Shown here one piece after another: positions 1-7,508 of a stretch of DNA of 64,000 nt. A program made the position numbers and the translations under genes. The notes beneath the pieces were generated by a model that searched no databases, was not told the origin of the DNA, and worked only from the letters and a program-made list of their open reading frames with translations. The stretch is taken from contig JABCZN010000020.1 of the NCBI GenBank assembly GCA_013289665.1, positions 1-64,000 of the forward strand. The letters are read 5' to 3'. Source of the stretch: Acidobacteriota bacterium. Its GTDB lineage: Bacteria > Acidobacteriota > Terriglobia > Acidiferrales > UBA7541. Each line of letters begins with the position of its first letter. Position 1 is the first letter of the stretch.

Positions 1-414
1 GACATCGTGCCGCTGGCAGAACACTTTCTGCGTCAGTACAGTGAGAAAAATGGATTCGGGGTAGTGGGCTTTTCCGATGAAGCCGTCCTGATGCTACAAA
101 ACTATTTTTATCCCGGCAATGTCCGAGAACTGGAAAACATGGTGGAACGCGCAGTGCTCATGGCGCGCGGACGGGTAGTGATGCCCGAACACTTTCCGGC
201 GAAACCTAGCTCGAATGGGAACGGAGATTCGCACCAATTGGAATTGGATTTGCTGGCACTTCCCTTTCACAAATCCATCGCGGAGCTGGAAAAACGGCTG
301 ATCCAGAAGGCGCTCAGGGATTCCGAAGGCAATAAGTCGGAAGCATCCGACCGGCTGCAGATCAATCGCCGGTTGCTGTACAACAAGATGGAGGAACACA
401 AAATCGATGAGTAA
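1..414 (+). CDS. Sigma-54-dependent transcriptional activator (NtrC family), C-terminal part
   Basis: Partial: the frame is open from base 1 (DIVPLAEHF), so the gene begins upstream. What is visible is the end of the AAA+ domain, with the conserved sensor-II segment YPGNVRELEN at about residues 38-47, then a linker, then a Fis-type helix-turn-helix in the last 45 residues (motif NKSEASDRLQINRRLLYNKM). Proteins of this family hydrolyse ATP to open sigma-54 promoter complexes. The Walker and GAFTGA motifs and any receiver or sensor domain lie outside the window, so the signal is unknown. A P-II-like gene follows after 15 bases and may be co-transcribed. Confidence 0.93.
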   Translation, partial: DIVPLAEHFLRQYSEKNGFGVVGFSDEAVLMLQNYFYPGNVRELENMVERAVLMARGRVVMPEHFPAKPSSNGNGDSHQLELDLLALPFHKSIAELEKRLIQKALRDSEGNKSEASDRLQINRRLLYNKMEEHKIDE

Positions 415-429
415 AGGGAGAGTTCCGTG

Positions 430-744
430 ATGAAGACAGTCCGTATGAAGCGGATTACCATCATTGGGGATGAGAACGTGAGGTACCGGATACTGAAAGA
501 AGTTCAAGAGATGGGCGCCACGGGATACACCGAGTGCCTGGTCCGTGGAAAAGGAGCAAGGGGAGTTCGGCCGAGGCATGCGGAACCCTCAAACGCAAAG
601 ATCGAGGTCATCGCGACGCCGGAAGTGGCCGAGCGGATTTTTCAGCACGTCGCGGACCACTATTTTGAAAATTACGCGATGATTGCGTTTCTGGACGACG
701 TGGAAGTGCTTCGGGGAGAGAAATTCGGAGCGAAGGTCCTTTAG
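430..744 (+). CDS. P-II-like (SbtB-type) regulatory protein
   Basis: Small ferredoxin-fold signalling protein of about 104 residues. The start of strand 1 (KRITIIGDENVRYRILKEV), a shortened T-loop region (VRGKGARGVR) and the closing strand with DDVEVLRGEKF match the P-II-like/SbtB group rather than classical GlnB, whose uridylylated tyrosine loop is absent. Relatives bind adenine nucleotides and gate membrane transporters such as the bicarbonate carrier SbtA; no such transporter is visible here. ATG 430 and GTG 427 are both possible; AAGGGAG at 414-420 serves either. It follows the NtrC-type gene closely. The specific partner is not known from this sequence. Confidence 0.8.
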   Translation: MKTVRMKRITIIGDENVRYRILKEVQEMGATGYTECLVRGKGARGVRPRHAEPSNAKIEVIATPEVAERIFQHVADHYFENYAMIAFLDDVEVLRGEKFGAKVL

Positions 745-867
745 AAAAACCGGGGCCGCGAATTCGCAACGGTGGACCATGTTCAGTCGTGAACGCTAAC
801 CTGGAATTGATGAATCCGAGAGAGGGTGATTCTACAGCGAGCAATTGACCTGAGAAAAGGAGCTCTG

Positions 868-1056
868 ATGACGGCTCATTCGACGGCGACGGATTCCTCG
901 GGGAAAAAGCAGCCATCCTTCGGAGTTGGAAGCTTTCTGTTTGCGCTAGTCTTCGCGCTGTTGGTTTACCTTCTTGTCTTGAGCATGGCGCGTCATCATT
1001 TTTTCACGGGCGGCCACCCCAACCGTTCCTCAGCCTCCTCCGCGACGGACGATTAG
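868..1056 (+). CDS. Small single-span membrane protein, unknown function
   Basis: 62-residue protein: a polar N-terminus rich in Ser/Thr/Lys, one strongly hydrophobic segment (about residues 20-40, FLFALVFALLVYLLVLSM), then a short Ser-rich tail. ATG 868 is chosen because AAAAGGAG lies at 855-862; the in-frame codon at 826 lacks a ribosome site. It sits one base ahead of the following secreted-protein gene, so the two are probably translated from one message. I recognise no family. Confidence 0.6.
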   Translation: MTAHSTATDSSGKKQPSFGVGSFLFALVFALLVYLLVLSMARHHFFTGGHPNRSSASSATDD

Positions 1057-1057
1057 A

Positions 1058-1699
1058 ATGAAGGCCGAGATTCCAGCCGGTATTTGTGCCCAAGGACTGA
1101 AGAATTGGGTAAAGGCGCTAGTTCGTGGACTCCTCGCGCTCGTTTTTCTCCAGAGCAGTTCCGCGGCGCTATGCGCTTATGATTTCCCGTTGTCTGAAAC
1201 TTCGATTCGCGATGCGTACTTTCTGGGAATTCGCCAAGGAAATCAGAGCGGAGACTTTTTGAAGCAATACGCACGGAGCTTTCCGGGGTTAAAAGTGGAG
1301 CAGTTTGTCTCCTTTATCAGACTCGAGACTCCTTTTTATCAGATTGCGGACTACGCCAGCCGAACACTTGCCTACAGCGCCCAGGATGCGGAAAAAGACT
1401 TCCGGGATAAATCGTTGGCGTTTCGGATGCACTTCGAAATTTGCTATATGCCGAACGCTCCGCCGGACGCCGTCAAGATTACAATCCTTCAGAACAATAA
1501 AGAAATTATTTCCGATGCAACGAAGCGCTCGGCATATTTTCCGCCCACGGACGCCTACACCAGCTTGCCAAGCATCGGAGAGTATGTCGACCTCGAATTT
1601 AAGCCTGATAAATTCGACTCTTCCACGCTGACCATCGTGGTCGACACCCCGGATGGCCAGCACTCGGAGACCGAGTTCGACATGCAGAAGATCCGTTAA
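1058..1699 (+). CDS. Secreted protein of unknown function
   Basis: 213 residues with a long N-terminal region ending in a hydrophobic core (LLALVFLQSSSAALCA) that looks like a Sec signal peptide with cleavage near residue 40. The mature part is mixed alpha/beta, with Tyr and Phe spread throughout and no cysteine pair or metal motif that I recognise. The ATG follows the previous stop by one base, which suggests translational coupling with the small membrane protein. Likely periplasmic or outer-membrane associated by inference from the signal peptide only. Confidence 0.65.
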   Translation: MKAEIPAGICAQGLKNWVKALVRGLLALVFLQSSSAALCAYDFPLSETSIRDAYFLGIRQGNQSGDFLKQYARSFPGLKVEQFVSFIRLETPFYQIADYASRTLAYSAQDAEKDFRDKSLAFRMHFEICYMPNAPPDAVKITILQNNKEIISDATKRSAYFPPTDAYTSLPSIGEYVDLEFKPDKFDSSTLTIVVDTPDGQHSETEFDMQKIR

Positions 1700-2014
1700 A
1701 TCCGAGAACACCAAGGGCAATGAATCGCCGCGCCAATAAGACCTCTTGTGGCTGGCCGATCAATTGGTGTTCGCTTTTTTCACACACGCCGTTCTCCTTC
1801 AGCACACTCACGCCTAGATTTTTCGCTGTTGGTTTATGACGTGGGTCTTGCCCTTGAACTGTAAGGATTTATTTGACCTGTTACGGCAACAACCGTGGCA
1901 ACGAGGTTGCTTGAACTTAACGCGTCAAGGTCTGTGGAGCGAGCGAAAAACAGCATTCAGGGGCAGAACGCGCCGCTTACGACCCGATCAAATCTGATTT
2001 CATCTGGAGGCGAA
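1700..2014. other. Intergenic stretch, no gene seen
   Basis: No convincing coding frame. It contains the 19-base word gttcgctttttt-cacacac at 1769-1787, which recurs with one mismatch downstream of the next gene (2689-2707). No clear terminator hairpin was found. Confidence 0.5.
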
Positions 2015-2674
2015 ATGTCCTGGTGGAAGACGCTTTCGTTCGGCCTTTTGTTGCTTTGCTCGGCAACTGCCATTAAAGCGCAGAGAGAATATGAAATCAC
2101 TCCGTTTGTGGGCAGCAGGTTTGGGGGAAATATTGACCTCAGCCAGCAGGGGAACCCGAATGTCGACTTTCTGAAAGTGAAGAGCAGCATAAATTACGGC
2201 GTCATGGGCGGAGTCACATTCTGGCAGAACTTTGAAGGCGAATTCATGTGGAATCGCCAGCCCACCTCATTGAGCGCGCACAACCCGACTGACGGGTCCT
2301 ATACGTTTGTGTCCAACATGCATTTCGACATGTATCAGTTCGACGTGCTGTACAGCTTCCTTTCGCCAGAGAGGAAACTAAGGCCGTTTGTCGTGGCCGG
2401 ACTAGGCTTTTCTCATTATGGCGTGCAGCCGGTGAATGGGCAGTCGCCGCTGGGGTTCAGCAACCGGTTCGCCTATAACCTGGGCGGAGGCGTGAAATAT
2501 TTTTTCAATCGCCACTGGGGATTGCGAGCGGAGTTGAGGTGGTCACCAACGCATAGCACATCCAGCCAAGATGTGTTTTGCGATCCCGAATTTGGATGCG
2601 CGCCGTCAACGTCCGCCAATAAGGTGGAACAAGGCCAGGTAAACGCCGGGGTGATCTTCCGCTTTGGAAGATAG
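2015..2674 (+). CDS. Outer-membrane beta-barrel protein (OmpA/OprF-like barrel)
   Basis: 219 residues. A signal peptide (LSFGLLLLCSATAIKAQ) ends with Ala-X-Ala-Gln, then alternating amphipathic strands begin with REYEITPFVGSRFGG, typical of eight-stranded porin-like barrels. The protein ends in an aromatic-Gly-Arg strand (NAGVIFRFGR), the usual form of a terminal barrel strand. ATG 2015 is preferred because GGAGG lies at 2006-2010, although the open frame starts at 1895. A Cys pair near the C-terminus (DVFCDPEFGCAP) may form a loop disulfide. Substrate or adhesion role is not deducible. Confidence 0.82.
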   Translation: MSWWKTLSFGLLLLCSATAIKAQREYEITPFVGSRFGGNIDLSQQGNPNVDFLKVKSSINYGVMGGVTFWQNFEGEFMWNRQPTSLSAHNPTDGSYTFVSNMHFDMYQFDVLYSFLSPERKLRPFVVAGLGFSHYGVQPVNGQSPLGFSNRFAYNLGGGVKYFFNRHWGLRAELRWSPTHSTSSQDVFCDPEFGCAPSTSANKVEQGQVNAGVIFRFGR

Positions 2675-2890
2675 CACCGCGATTCCCTGTTCGCTTTCTT
2701 CACACACTGGGCGCGAACTATGCACAGAAGCCCGCCAGAATTTCTCACTTTTGTCCGGGGTCTCGCCAAAATAGAACAAACGGAAGCAATTAAGCAGGAA
2801 GATGACTGCCAATGGGATCGGCATGCTAATTGCCTCTTAGTAGGAAGTGTCTTCCAGGAGTAAGCCGCGCAGTCCTGGTAGGAGCGCGCA

Positions 2891-3982
2891 ATGAAAACCT
2901 CACTCATAGTTCCAATAATCGCAATTTCTGGCTTTGCAATCTTTGCATCCCCACTTCGAGCGGATAATCAGCAACCCGGACGGCCCGGAACATTAAATTA
3001 CGTGGAAGGGCAGGTTTATCTGGGCACGCAAACATTGGACGGCTCTTCTGTGGGAAAAGTCGAAGTGGATCCCGGCCAAACGCTGTCGACAGCAACCGGG
3101 AAGGTGGAAATGCTGCTGACGCCGGGCGTATTCGTCCGATTGGGTGAGCAGAGTTCGGCTACGATGATCTCTTCCGGTCTGACAGACACCCGGATGTCAG
3201 TTGACCAGGGAGAAGCCCTTGTGGAGGTTGCGGAAATCCACCCGGAAAATGACTTACGAATTCTGGTGGACGGAAAAACGACGGAATTGATGAAAACCGG
3301 GCTTTACGACTTTAACGCGGGACTGCGCGCGGTGCGAGTCCTGGATGGCGAGGCAATGTTGGAAGGGACCGGGAAGCGGATCAAGGTCAAGGGCGGCCAC
3401 ATGGTAGACCTGGCGTCGAGCGAACCTTACAGAACGGTGAAATTCGACAAGAAAGAACTGGAATCCGAGGACCTGTATCGCTGGACGAGCCTTCGCTCCT
3501 CGTATCTTGCCGAAGCGAATGCGGATTCCGCCCGCACGTACTCATTTGGAGGATCCGGCTGGTACGGAGACGGATGGTATTGGGATCCGTGGTTTGATGC
3601 GTACACATTTCTTCCTGGGGACGGCATTTTTTATAGTCCATTCGGCTGGGGATTTTATTCACCGTGGTGCGCCTATTACGCGCCCTTCTACAACGGCGGC
3701 CGCTTCTACCACCACTTCAATCCAACGGCCCAAGGCTGGGGCGAGGGGGCCCATTACAGACTTCCTGCGAATTATGGCCGTGGCGTTCGCTACGGAGCGC
3801 GTTATGGCGGAGGAACATTCTCGGGGCATTCGGGGCGAGGTTTTGCTCACGCAGGCGGATACGACGGCAGTAGCTTTCACGGCGGTGGATTCCATGGCGG
3901 CGGTTTCGGGGGCGGTGGCTTTCATGGCGGCGGAGGAGGATTTCACGGCGGCGGTGGTTTCGGCGGTGGCGGCCACCACTAG
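2891..3982 (+). CDS. FecR-domain secreted protein with Gly/His-rich C-terminus
   Basis: 363 residues. Signal peptide at 1-25 (FAIFASPLRA), then a FecR-like region at about 35-190 with the pattern of a property followed by a value (NYVEGQVYL, MLLTPGVFVRLGE, RAVRVLDGEAMLEG, VKGGHMVDL). A Trp/Tyr-rich stretch follows at 215-265 (WYGDGWYWDPWFDAY). The last 80 residues are built of GG, FHGGGF and GGGG units ending in two histidines. FecR proteins normally signal to an ECF sigma factor, but no sigma gene is next to it and no membrane span is present, so this looks like the secreted acidobacterial variant. The His-rich tail could bind metal (inference). Confidence 0.78.
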   Translation: MKTSLIVPIIAISGFAIFASPLRADNQQPGRPGTLNYVEGQVYLGTQTLDGSSVGKVEVDPGQTLSTATGKVEMLLTPGVFVRLGEQSSATMISSGLTDTRMSVDQGEALVEVAEIHPENDLRILVDGKTTELMKTGLYDFNAGLRAVRVLDGEAMLEGTGKRIKVKGGHMVDLASSEPYRTVKFDKKELESEDLYRWTSLRSSYLAEANADSARTYSFGGSGWYGDGWYWDPWFDAYTFLPGDGIFYSPFGWGFYSPWCAYYAPFYNGGRFYHHFNPTAQGWGEGAHYRLPANYGRGVRYGARYGGGTFSGHSGRGFAHAGGYDGSSFHGGGFHGGGFGGGGFHGGGGGFHGGGGFGGGGHH

Positions 3983-4066
3983 AAGCAATCATGTTGAGAT
4001 TAGATAGGATCAGGAGGGAATGAATCCGACTCAGCGAAACTTAGCAGGACTTTGCCGCCGTAATAG

Positions 4067-4100
4067 GCCGAGGGCATCGTCAGGTCAACGATGCCTCGGC
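4067..4100 (+). terminator. Long hairpin downstream of the FecR gene
   Basis: gccgagggcatcgt and acgatgcctcggc pair over 13 bases with one bulged G around a 7-base loop, 85 bases after the stop codon. No uridine run follows, so a factor-independent terminator is possible but not certain. Confidence 0.45.
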
Positions 4101-4903
4101 ATTCTCTCAAGTACGTACTACCCCCTAGTTTGCCATCGAGATCCGCTTCGATTTAATTCAAGTATTCCTATCCATTCCAAACAAGTAAACGCAATCCGGC
4201 TTAGTTCCCCGGCAGACGCTAATGGCAGGAGTTTCGCGTAGCTAACTAAGGCATGTACATCCACAAATCGTTCAGGTTGCCTTCGCTTCCCGATGCTGGA
4301 GCACCGAACCCAATACTGAGATTGGCCGCCTCGTTGAGTTGGTATCTGTTCTCGGTCCGGTCATCGCGGCCACCAGTGTCAGCGTCAAGTTAATTTGCTG
4401 GGGTCGGAGAAAGATAGAAGGCCCCGGCAGGCCTGTCATAGATGGTCACTGGCAAGGATACTGCCTTAGAAGATCTCGACGGATTTTGCCTGCCTTGGCT
4501 CTCGTGCCGCTCGTCGCGAGAGAGGGACTGGAAGCTGCGCGCTCCGCACGACTTGGGTGCCACTGCCCTCCTATTGGTGGAACAGTCTTAGACGGAAGCG
4601 AAGCAACTCCTAACGTGCGACGATTTCCAAGACCGTCGTAGCTCTGAAACCGTCTTCCGGTGGTCCAAATTTTAGACCCCTATCTTATTAAGATAATGCT
4701 TCGGCGGTTTTCCAAACCGCCGCCTCAGAATGACCCTTACGGATCAACGAATTTCCAGGAAATGAAGATGCGGATTGCCACAGAATTTGTGGACTTTTTC
4801 AACCCACAATCCAACCCACAACATGCGATGTCTTATGCGACTTCCGGGTAGTTTGGCAGTCCCCGCAGTCTTGTAAGTTGTTGTAAAACCTATGCTCGTT
4901 ACT
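4101..4903. other. Gene-poor relic zone
   Basis: Open frames here (for example 4339-4641) have no recognisable domains and atypical composition for this genome. The only clear structures are the hairpin at 4702-4722 and a 22-base word at 4799-4820 that recurs at 4996-5017. I see no functional gene. Confidence 0.5.
4702..4722. other. Perfect inverted repeat
   Basis: cggcggttt-tcc-aaaccgccg: nine-base arms with a three-base spacer. The shape resembles an over-long anticodon arm (loop tttccaa), but the flanks do not fold into a tRNA. No uridine run follows, so it is not a standard terminator. Confidence 0.5.
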
Positions 4904-5017
4904 CTGATAAGGGCGAGGTTGGTGGTTCAAGTCCACCCAGGCCCACCATTTATTTCAGTAGGTTACCGGGTGTTGTCCCTAAAATCTCAACCGACTCAAC
5001 CCACAATCCAACCCACA
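4799..5017. repeat. 22-base direct repeat pair flanking the tRNA fragment
   Basis: tcaacccacaatccaaccca followed by ca occurs at 4799-4820 and again at 4996-5017, the two copies lying on either side of the tRNA-Ile fragment at 4904-4948. The match is exact over 22 bases. Confidence 0.7.
4904..4948 (+). repeat. 3' half of tRNA-Ile(GAU), candidate attachment-site copy
   Basis: The sequence runs from the anticodon loop (ctgataa, anticodon GAT at 4906-4908) through the variable loop, T arm (ggtgg-ttcaagt-ccacc) and acceptor strand to the CCA at 4946-4948. The 5' half (acceptor, D arm) is absent upstream, so this is not a working tRNA. The first 40 bases (4904-4943) recur exactly at 40428-40467 in the same orientation. 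tRNA 3' ends are classical targets of tyrosine integrases, so this is probably an attachment-site duplication (inference). Confidence 0.8.
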
Positions 5018-5067
5018 CTTCTCTGACTTCACTGCACCAACTGCGTAGCCACTCCCAGCGCGGTGAG

Positions 5068-5500
5068 ATATTCTCCTTGCCCTGCCAGAATCACCTTGAA
5101 GCGAATCACTAAACCGGCTCCGAGACGCTGATTGTTTTGGTGATCGTCCACGGCATTGACTCGACACACTTCTTTCGCCAACGCGCCTTCGGCGCAATGA
5201 GTGCTTCAAGGGAGTCCACCAGCTTCTCTCGCGGCAGCAGCGGGCCGCTCATCCAGGAAGAGAACAAATCCATCCGACGCCTCCGTTTCAATCTCATCGG
5301 TGACCTTGTTGTAGACGCGATAGAGGTCCGCATCATGAGCAACTTCTCTGGGTTTCTTCAGGCCGTGATGGGTAGCTTGGTCGCGGCGAGCGACTTGGCC
5401 CCGAGACAGCACCCGGTGACCATCCTTCGTGAGCGTCACAACTTCGGTGGGGTTGCACTCGATATTGGGAATGGTTGTGCCTCGGACTGGCATGTTCGAG
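5068..5500 (-). pseudogene. Decayed gene resembling replication-relaxation (mobilisation) proteins
   Basis: On the minus strand an open stretch (5206-5493) contains VVTLTKDGHRVL and, further on, KPREVAHDADLYRVYNKV, words I associate with replication-relaxation/HTH proteins carried by conjugative elements. The frame then hits a stop at 5206-5208, and the same frame continues to 5068 (LGAGLVIRFKVILAGQGEYL) before ending. The usual downstream LDYELK region is missing, so the gene is broken. Its position beside the tRNA fragment fits a degraded mobile element. Family assignment is from memory of the motif and is tentative. Confidence 0.4.
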
Positions 5501-5769
5501 GAACCGGGATTGGTTCTCTTCGTTGACAGAAACCCACCGGATCGTCGAGACTTGGCCCTGCGAATACAACGAAAGGCACCCTCGCAGGACTCTTGGGGAG
5601 AAGTCGCCGAACGAATTCGCCGACGGAATCGCGGCTAGCCGCAATTTCCTTGGTTTCCAAACTGCCGAGAACTCTCTCTAGGGTTGGTTCAAAAAAGCCG
5701 GGACGAATCAGTGATATAAAACTCTCTTAGTTCCCATGGAATAGAAGCTCAGGCTGGTAAGGAGGGCCT

Positions 5770-6600
5770 ATGCAGATTGAAATCGGCGTGAACATGGAGT
5801 TCATCCGTTCTGAGGACAAATCGTTTGAGGAAGGAGTCCGGCGAGCTACGGCCCTCGGCTACAAGTGGGTGGAGCCCATGGTGCACAACGGCCGGGAATT
5901 GCTCAGCGAAGCCGGATATTTTCATTCCTTCTCGATGGAGAACGATCCGCTGGAAATGAAAGACATCCTGGATCGCTATTCGGTGCGGCCTTCGGGACTT
6001 TCCTCTCATTGTCCTCTCATGCGACCAGAGATCAGCGTGCCCTACCTTGAAAAGGCGGTCCGCTTCGCCGCGGCGATTGGTGCACCCGTTCTGGCAACTG
6101 ACGAGGGGATTCGCCCAGAGTGGCTTGATGATCGAGAATGTTTCGAGGTCATGAAATACACCCTAAAGAAAATTCTTCAGGTGGCGGAACGGCACGGGAT
6201 ATTCATTGGGATCGAACCCCACCAGAGCATTTCAAGAACGACAGAGGGCCTGCTTCGCATTGCCAACCTGGTGGACTCCCCGATGCTCAGGGTGAATTAC
6301 GATACTGGCAACGCCTTTCTTGGTGGTGCTGACCCATACGCTGGTTTGCAAAGTGTGCTTCCGAAGCTGGTCCACGTTCACGCGAAGGACATCGCGCTAA
6401 CTCAGGCGGAGACTGAGAAAGGCAAGGTCACCGGCACACCCGTTGGTTGTGCGTGTGGGGATGGCGTCATCGATTGGGGACGTATGATTTCCATACTCCA
6501 CGCGGGCAATTACAAAGGAGTCTTGTCGGTTGAATGTGGAACATCCCCCCAGGCGGAGAAGAGCTTGTCGTATCTAAGAAATCTTCTGCAGAGGAGTTGA
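5770..6600 (+). CDS. Sugar phosphate isomerase/epimerase family protein (xylose isomerase-like TIM barrel)
   Basis: 276 residues, the usual length for AP-endonuclease-2/xylose-isomerase-like barrels. Recognisable strands carry metal-ligand candidates: GIEPHQS (Glu/His), LRVNYDTGNAF (Asp), LVHVHAKDI (His, Lys, Asp) and VLSVECG (Glu) near the end. Members isomerise or epimerise free or phosphorylated sugars, or act on keto-inositols, using a divalent metal. There is no signal peptide, so it is cytoplasmic. A good site (AAGGAGG) precedes ATG 5770. It heads a unit with a cytochrome c (two bases downstream), a PQQ enzyme and a ThuA protein, pointing to oxidised-sugar metabolism. Confidence 0.85.
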   Translation: MQIEIGVNMEFIRSEDKSFEEGVRRATALGYKWVEPMVHNGRELLSEAGYFHSFSMENDPLEMKDILDRYSVRPSGLSSHCPLMRPEISVPYLEKAVRFAAAIGAPVLATDEGIRPEWLDDRECFEVMKYTLKKILQVAERHGIFIGIEPHQSISRTTEGLLRIANLVDSPMLRVNYDTGNAFLGGADPYAGLQSVLPKLVHVHAKDIALTQAETEKGKVTGTPVGCACGDGVIDWGRMISILHAGNYKGVLSVECGTSPQAEKSLSYLRNLLQRS

Positions 6601-6602
6601 CC

Positions 6603-7508
6603 ATGTTCAAGAAACCCCCTGTTCATTCAAACCTGCACGCCAGCTCTGCGAAAACAAAGGCACTGCGCTTAACAAATGTCATTCTGTGCGGATTGCTCGT
6701 GATCTCGATCTTCTGGCCCACCCGGTCAACTGCGCAGGAAAAGAAGGAACCGAATGCCACCGCGTCCGAACCCACAAACGCGGGAGCCATCGATGAGTCT
6801 CTCCGGAGTATTTATCCGAACCTGCCTCCAGATCAGGATCCTGCGTCCGTAGCACGGGGCAAGGACCTCTACGACGCCAACTGCGCGTTCTGTCATGGCA
6901 AGGAGGCCACTGGTGGAAACTCAGGGCCGGACCTGCTCCGCTCTGTGCTGGTGAACCATGATGAGAAGGGAGAACTGATCGGTCCTGTAATCCACCAGGG
7001 CCGGACCGGCAAAGGAATGCCAGGTTTCAATCTGCCGGACAATCAGATCTCCGATCTTGTGGCCTTTCTCCATCAGCGCAATCGAGATGCACGCTTGCGC
7101 TTCACCTACAAAGTCCCCAGCGTCGCAGTCGGTGATTCGGTGGCGGGAAAAGCCTATTTTGACTCGCATTGCGCCGCTTGCCATGCCGGCAGCCCCGCTC
7201 TGGCCGGGATCGCATCAAAATACCAAGGCGATGAATTGCAGCAACGATGGCTTGATCCACGGCGTCCGGCGGACGTGACCGTGAGTGTCAGCCTCTCTAC
7301 TGGACAGAAATATAGCGGCAAGCTGAAGCATCTCGATGAGTTCAACGTGTCGCTCTACGACTCGCAGGGAAACTACCGCAGCTTCCCACTCAACTCGGAA
7401 ACCAAAGTAGAAATCCAGGATCCCCTTGACGGTCACCGGAAGCTGCTCGAGCAACTCAGCGATAAGGATATGCACGACGTAACGACTTTTCTGGAGACCT
7501 TGAAGTGA
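6603..7508 (+). CDS. Dihaem c-type cytochrome, exported
   Basis: 301 residues. A membrane-spanning signal (LTNVILCGLLVISIFWPT, about 24-41) is followed by two cytochrome c domains with haem motifs CAFCH (94-98) and CAACH (190-194). MPGF near 139 offers a possible axial Met for the first haem. The C-terminal region (SVSLSTGQKYSGKLKHLDE) is a small beta domain often seen in cytochromes that partner PQQ dehydrogenases. ATG 6603 follows GAGGAG at 6591-6596, only two bases after the previous stop. Its role is probably as electron acceptor for the quinoprotein encoded next. Confidence 0.9.
   Translation: MFKKPPVHSNLHASSAKTKALRLTNVILCGLLVISIFWPTRSTAQEKKEPNATASEPTNAGAIDESLRSIYPNLPPDQDPASVARGKDLYDANCAFCHGKEATGGNSGPDLLRSVLVNHDEKGELIGPVIHQGRTGKGMPGFNLPDNQISDLVAFLHQRNRDARLRFTYKVPSVAVGDSVAGKAYFDSHCAACHAGSPALAGIASKYQGDELQQRWLDPRRPADVTVSVSLSTGQKYSGKLKHLDEFNVSLYDSQGNYRSFPLNSETKVEIQDPLDGHRKLLEQLSDKDMHDVTTFLETLK

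Noticed and set aside
3840..3975. Tandem-looking GGCGGTGG repeats
   Set aside because: Explained by the Gly/His-rich coding tail of the FecR-domain protein; codon-level repetition, not an independent repeat element.
4339..4641. 100-residue open frame in the relic zone
   Set aside because: No recognisable motif, no ribosome site, composition unlike neighbours.
4860..4948. Complete tRNA-Ile gene
   Set aside because: The anticodon loop and 3' half are present, but bases upstream cannot supply an acceptor strand or D arm, so it is only a fragment.
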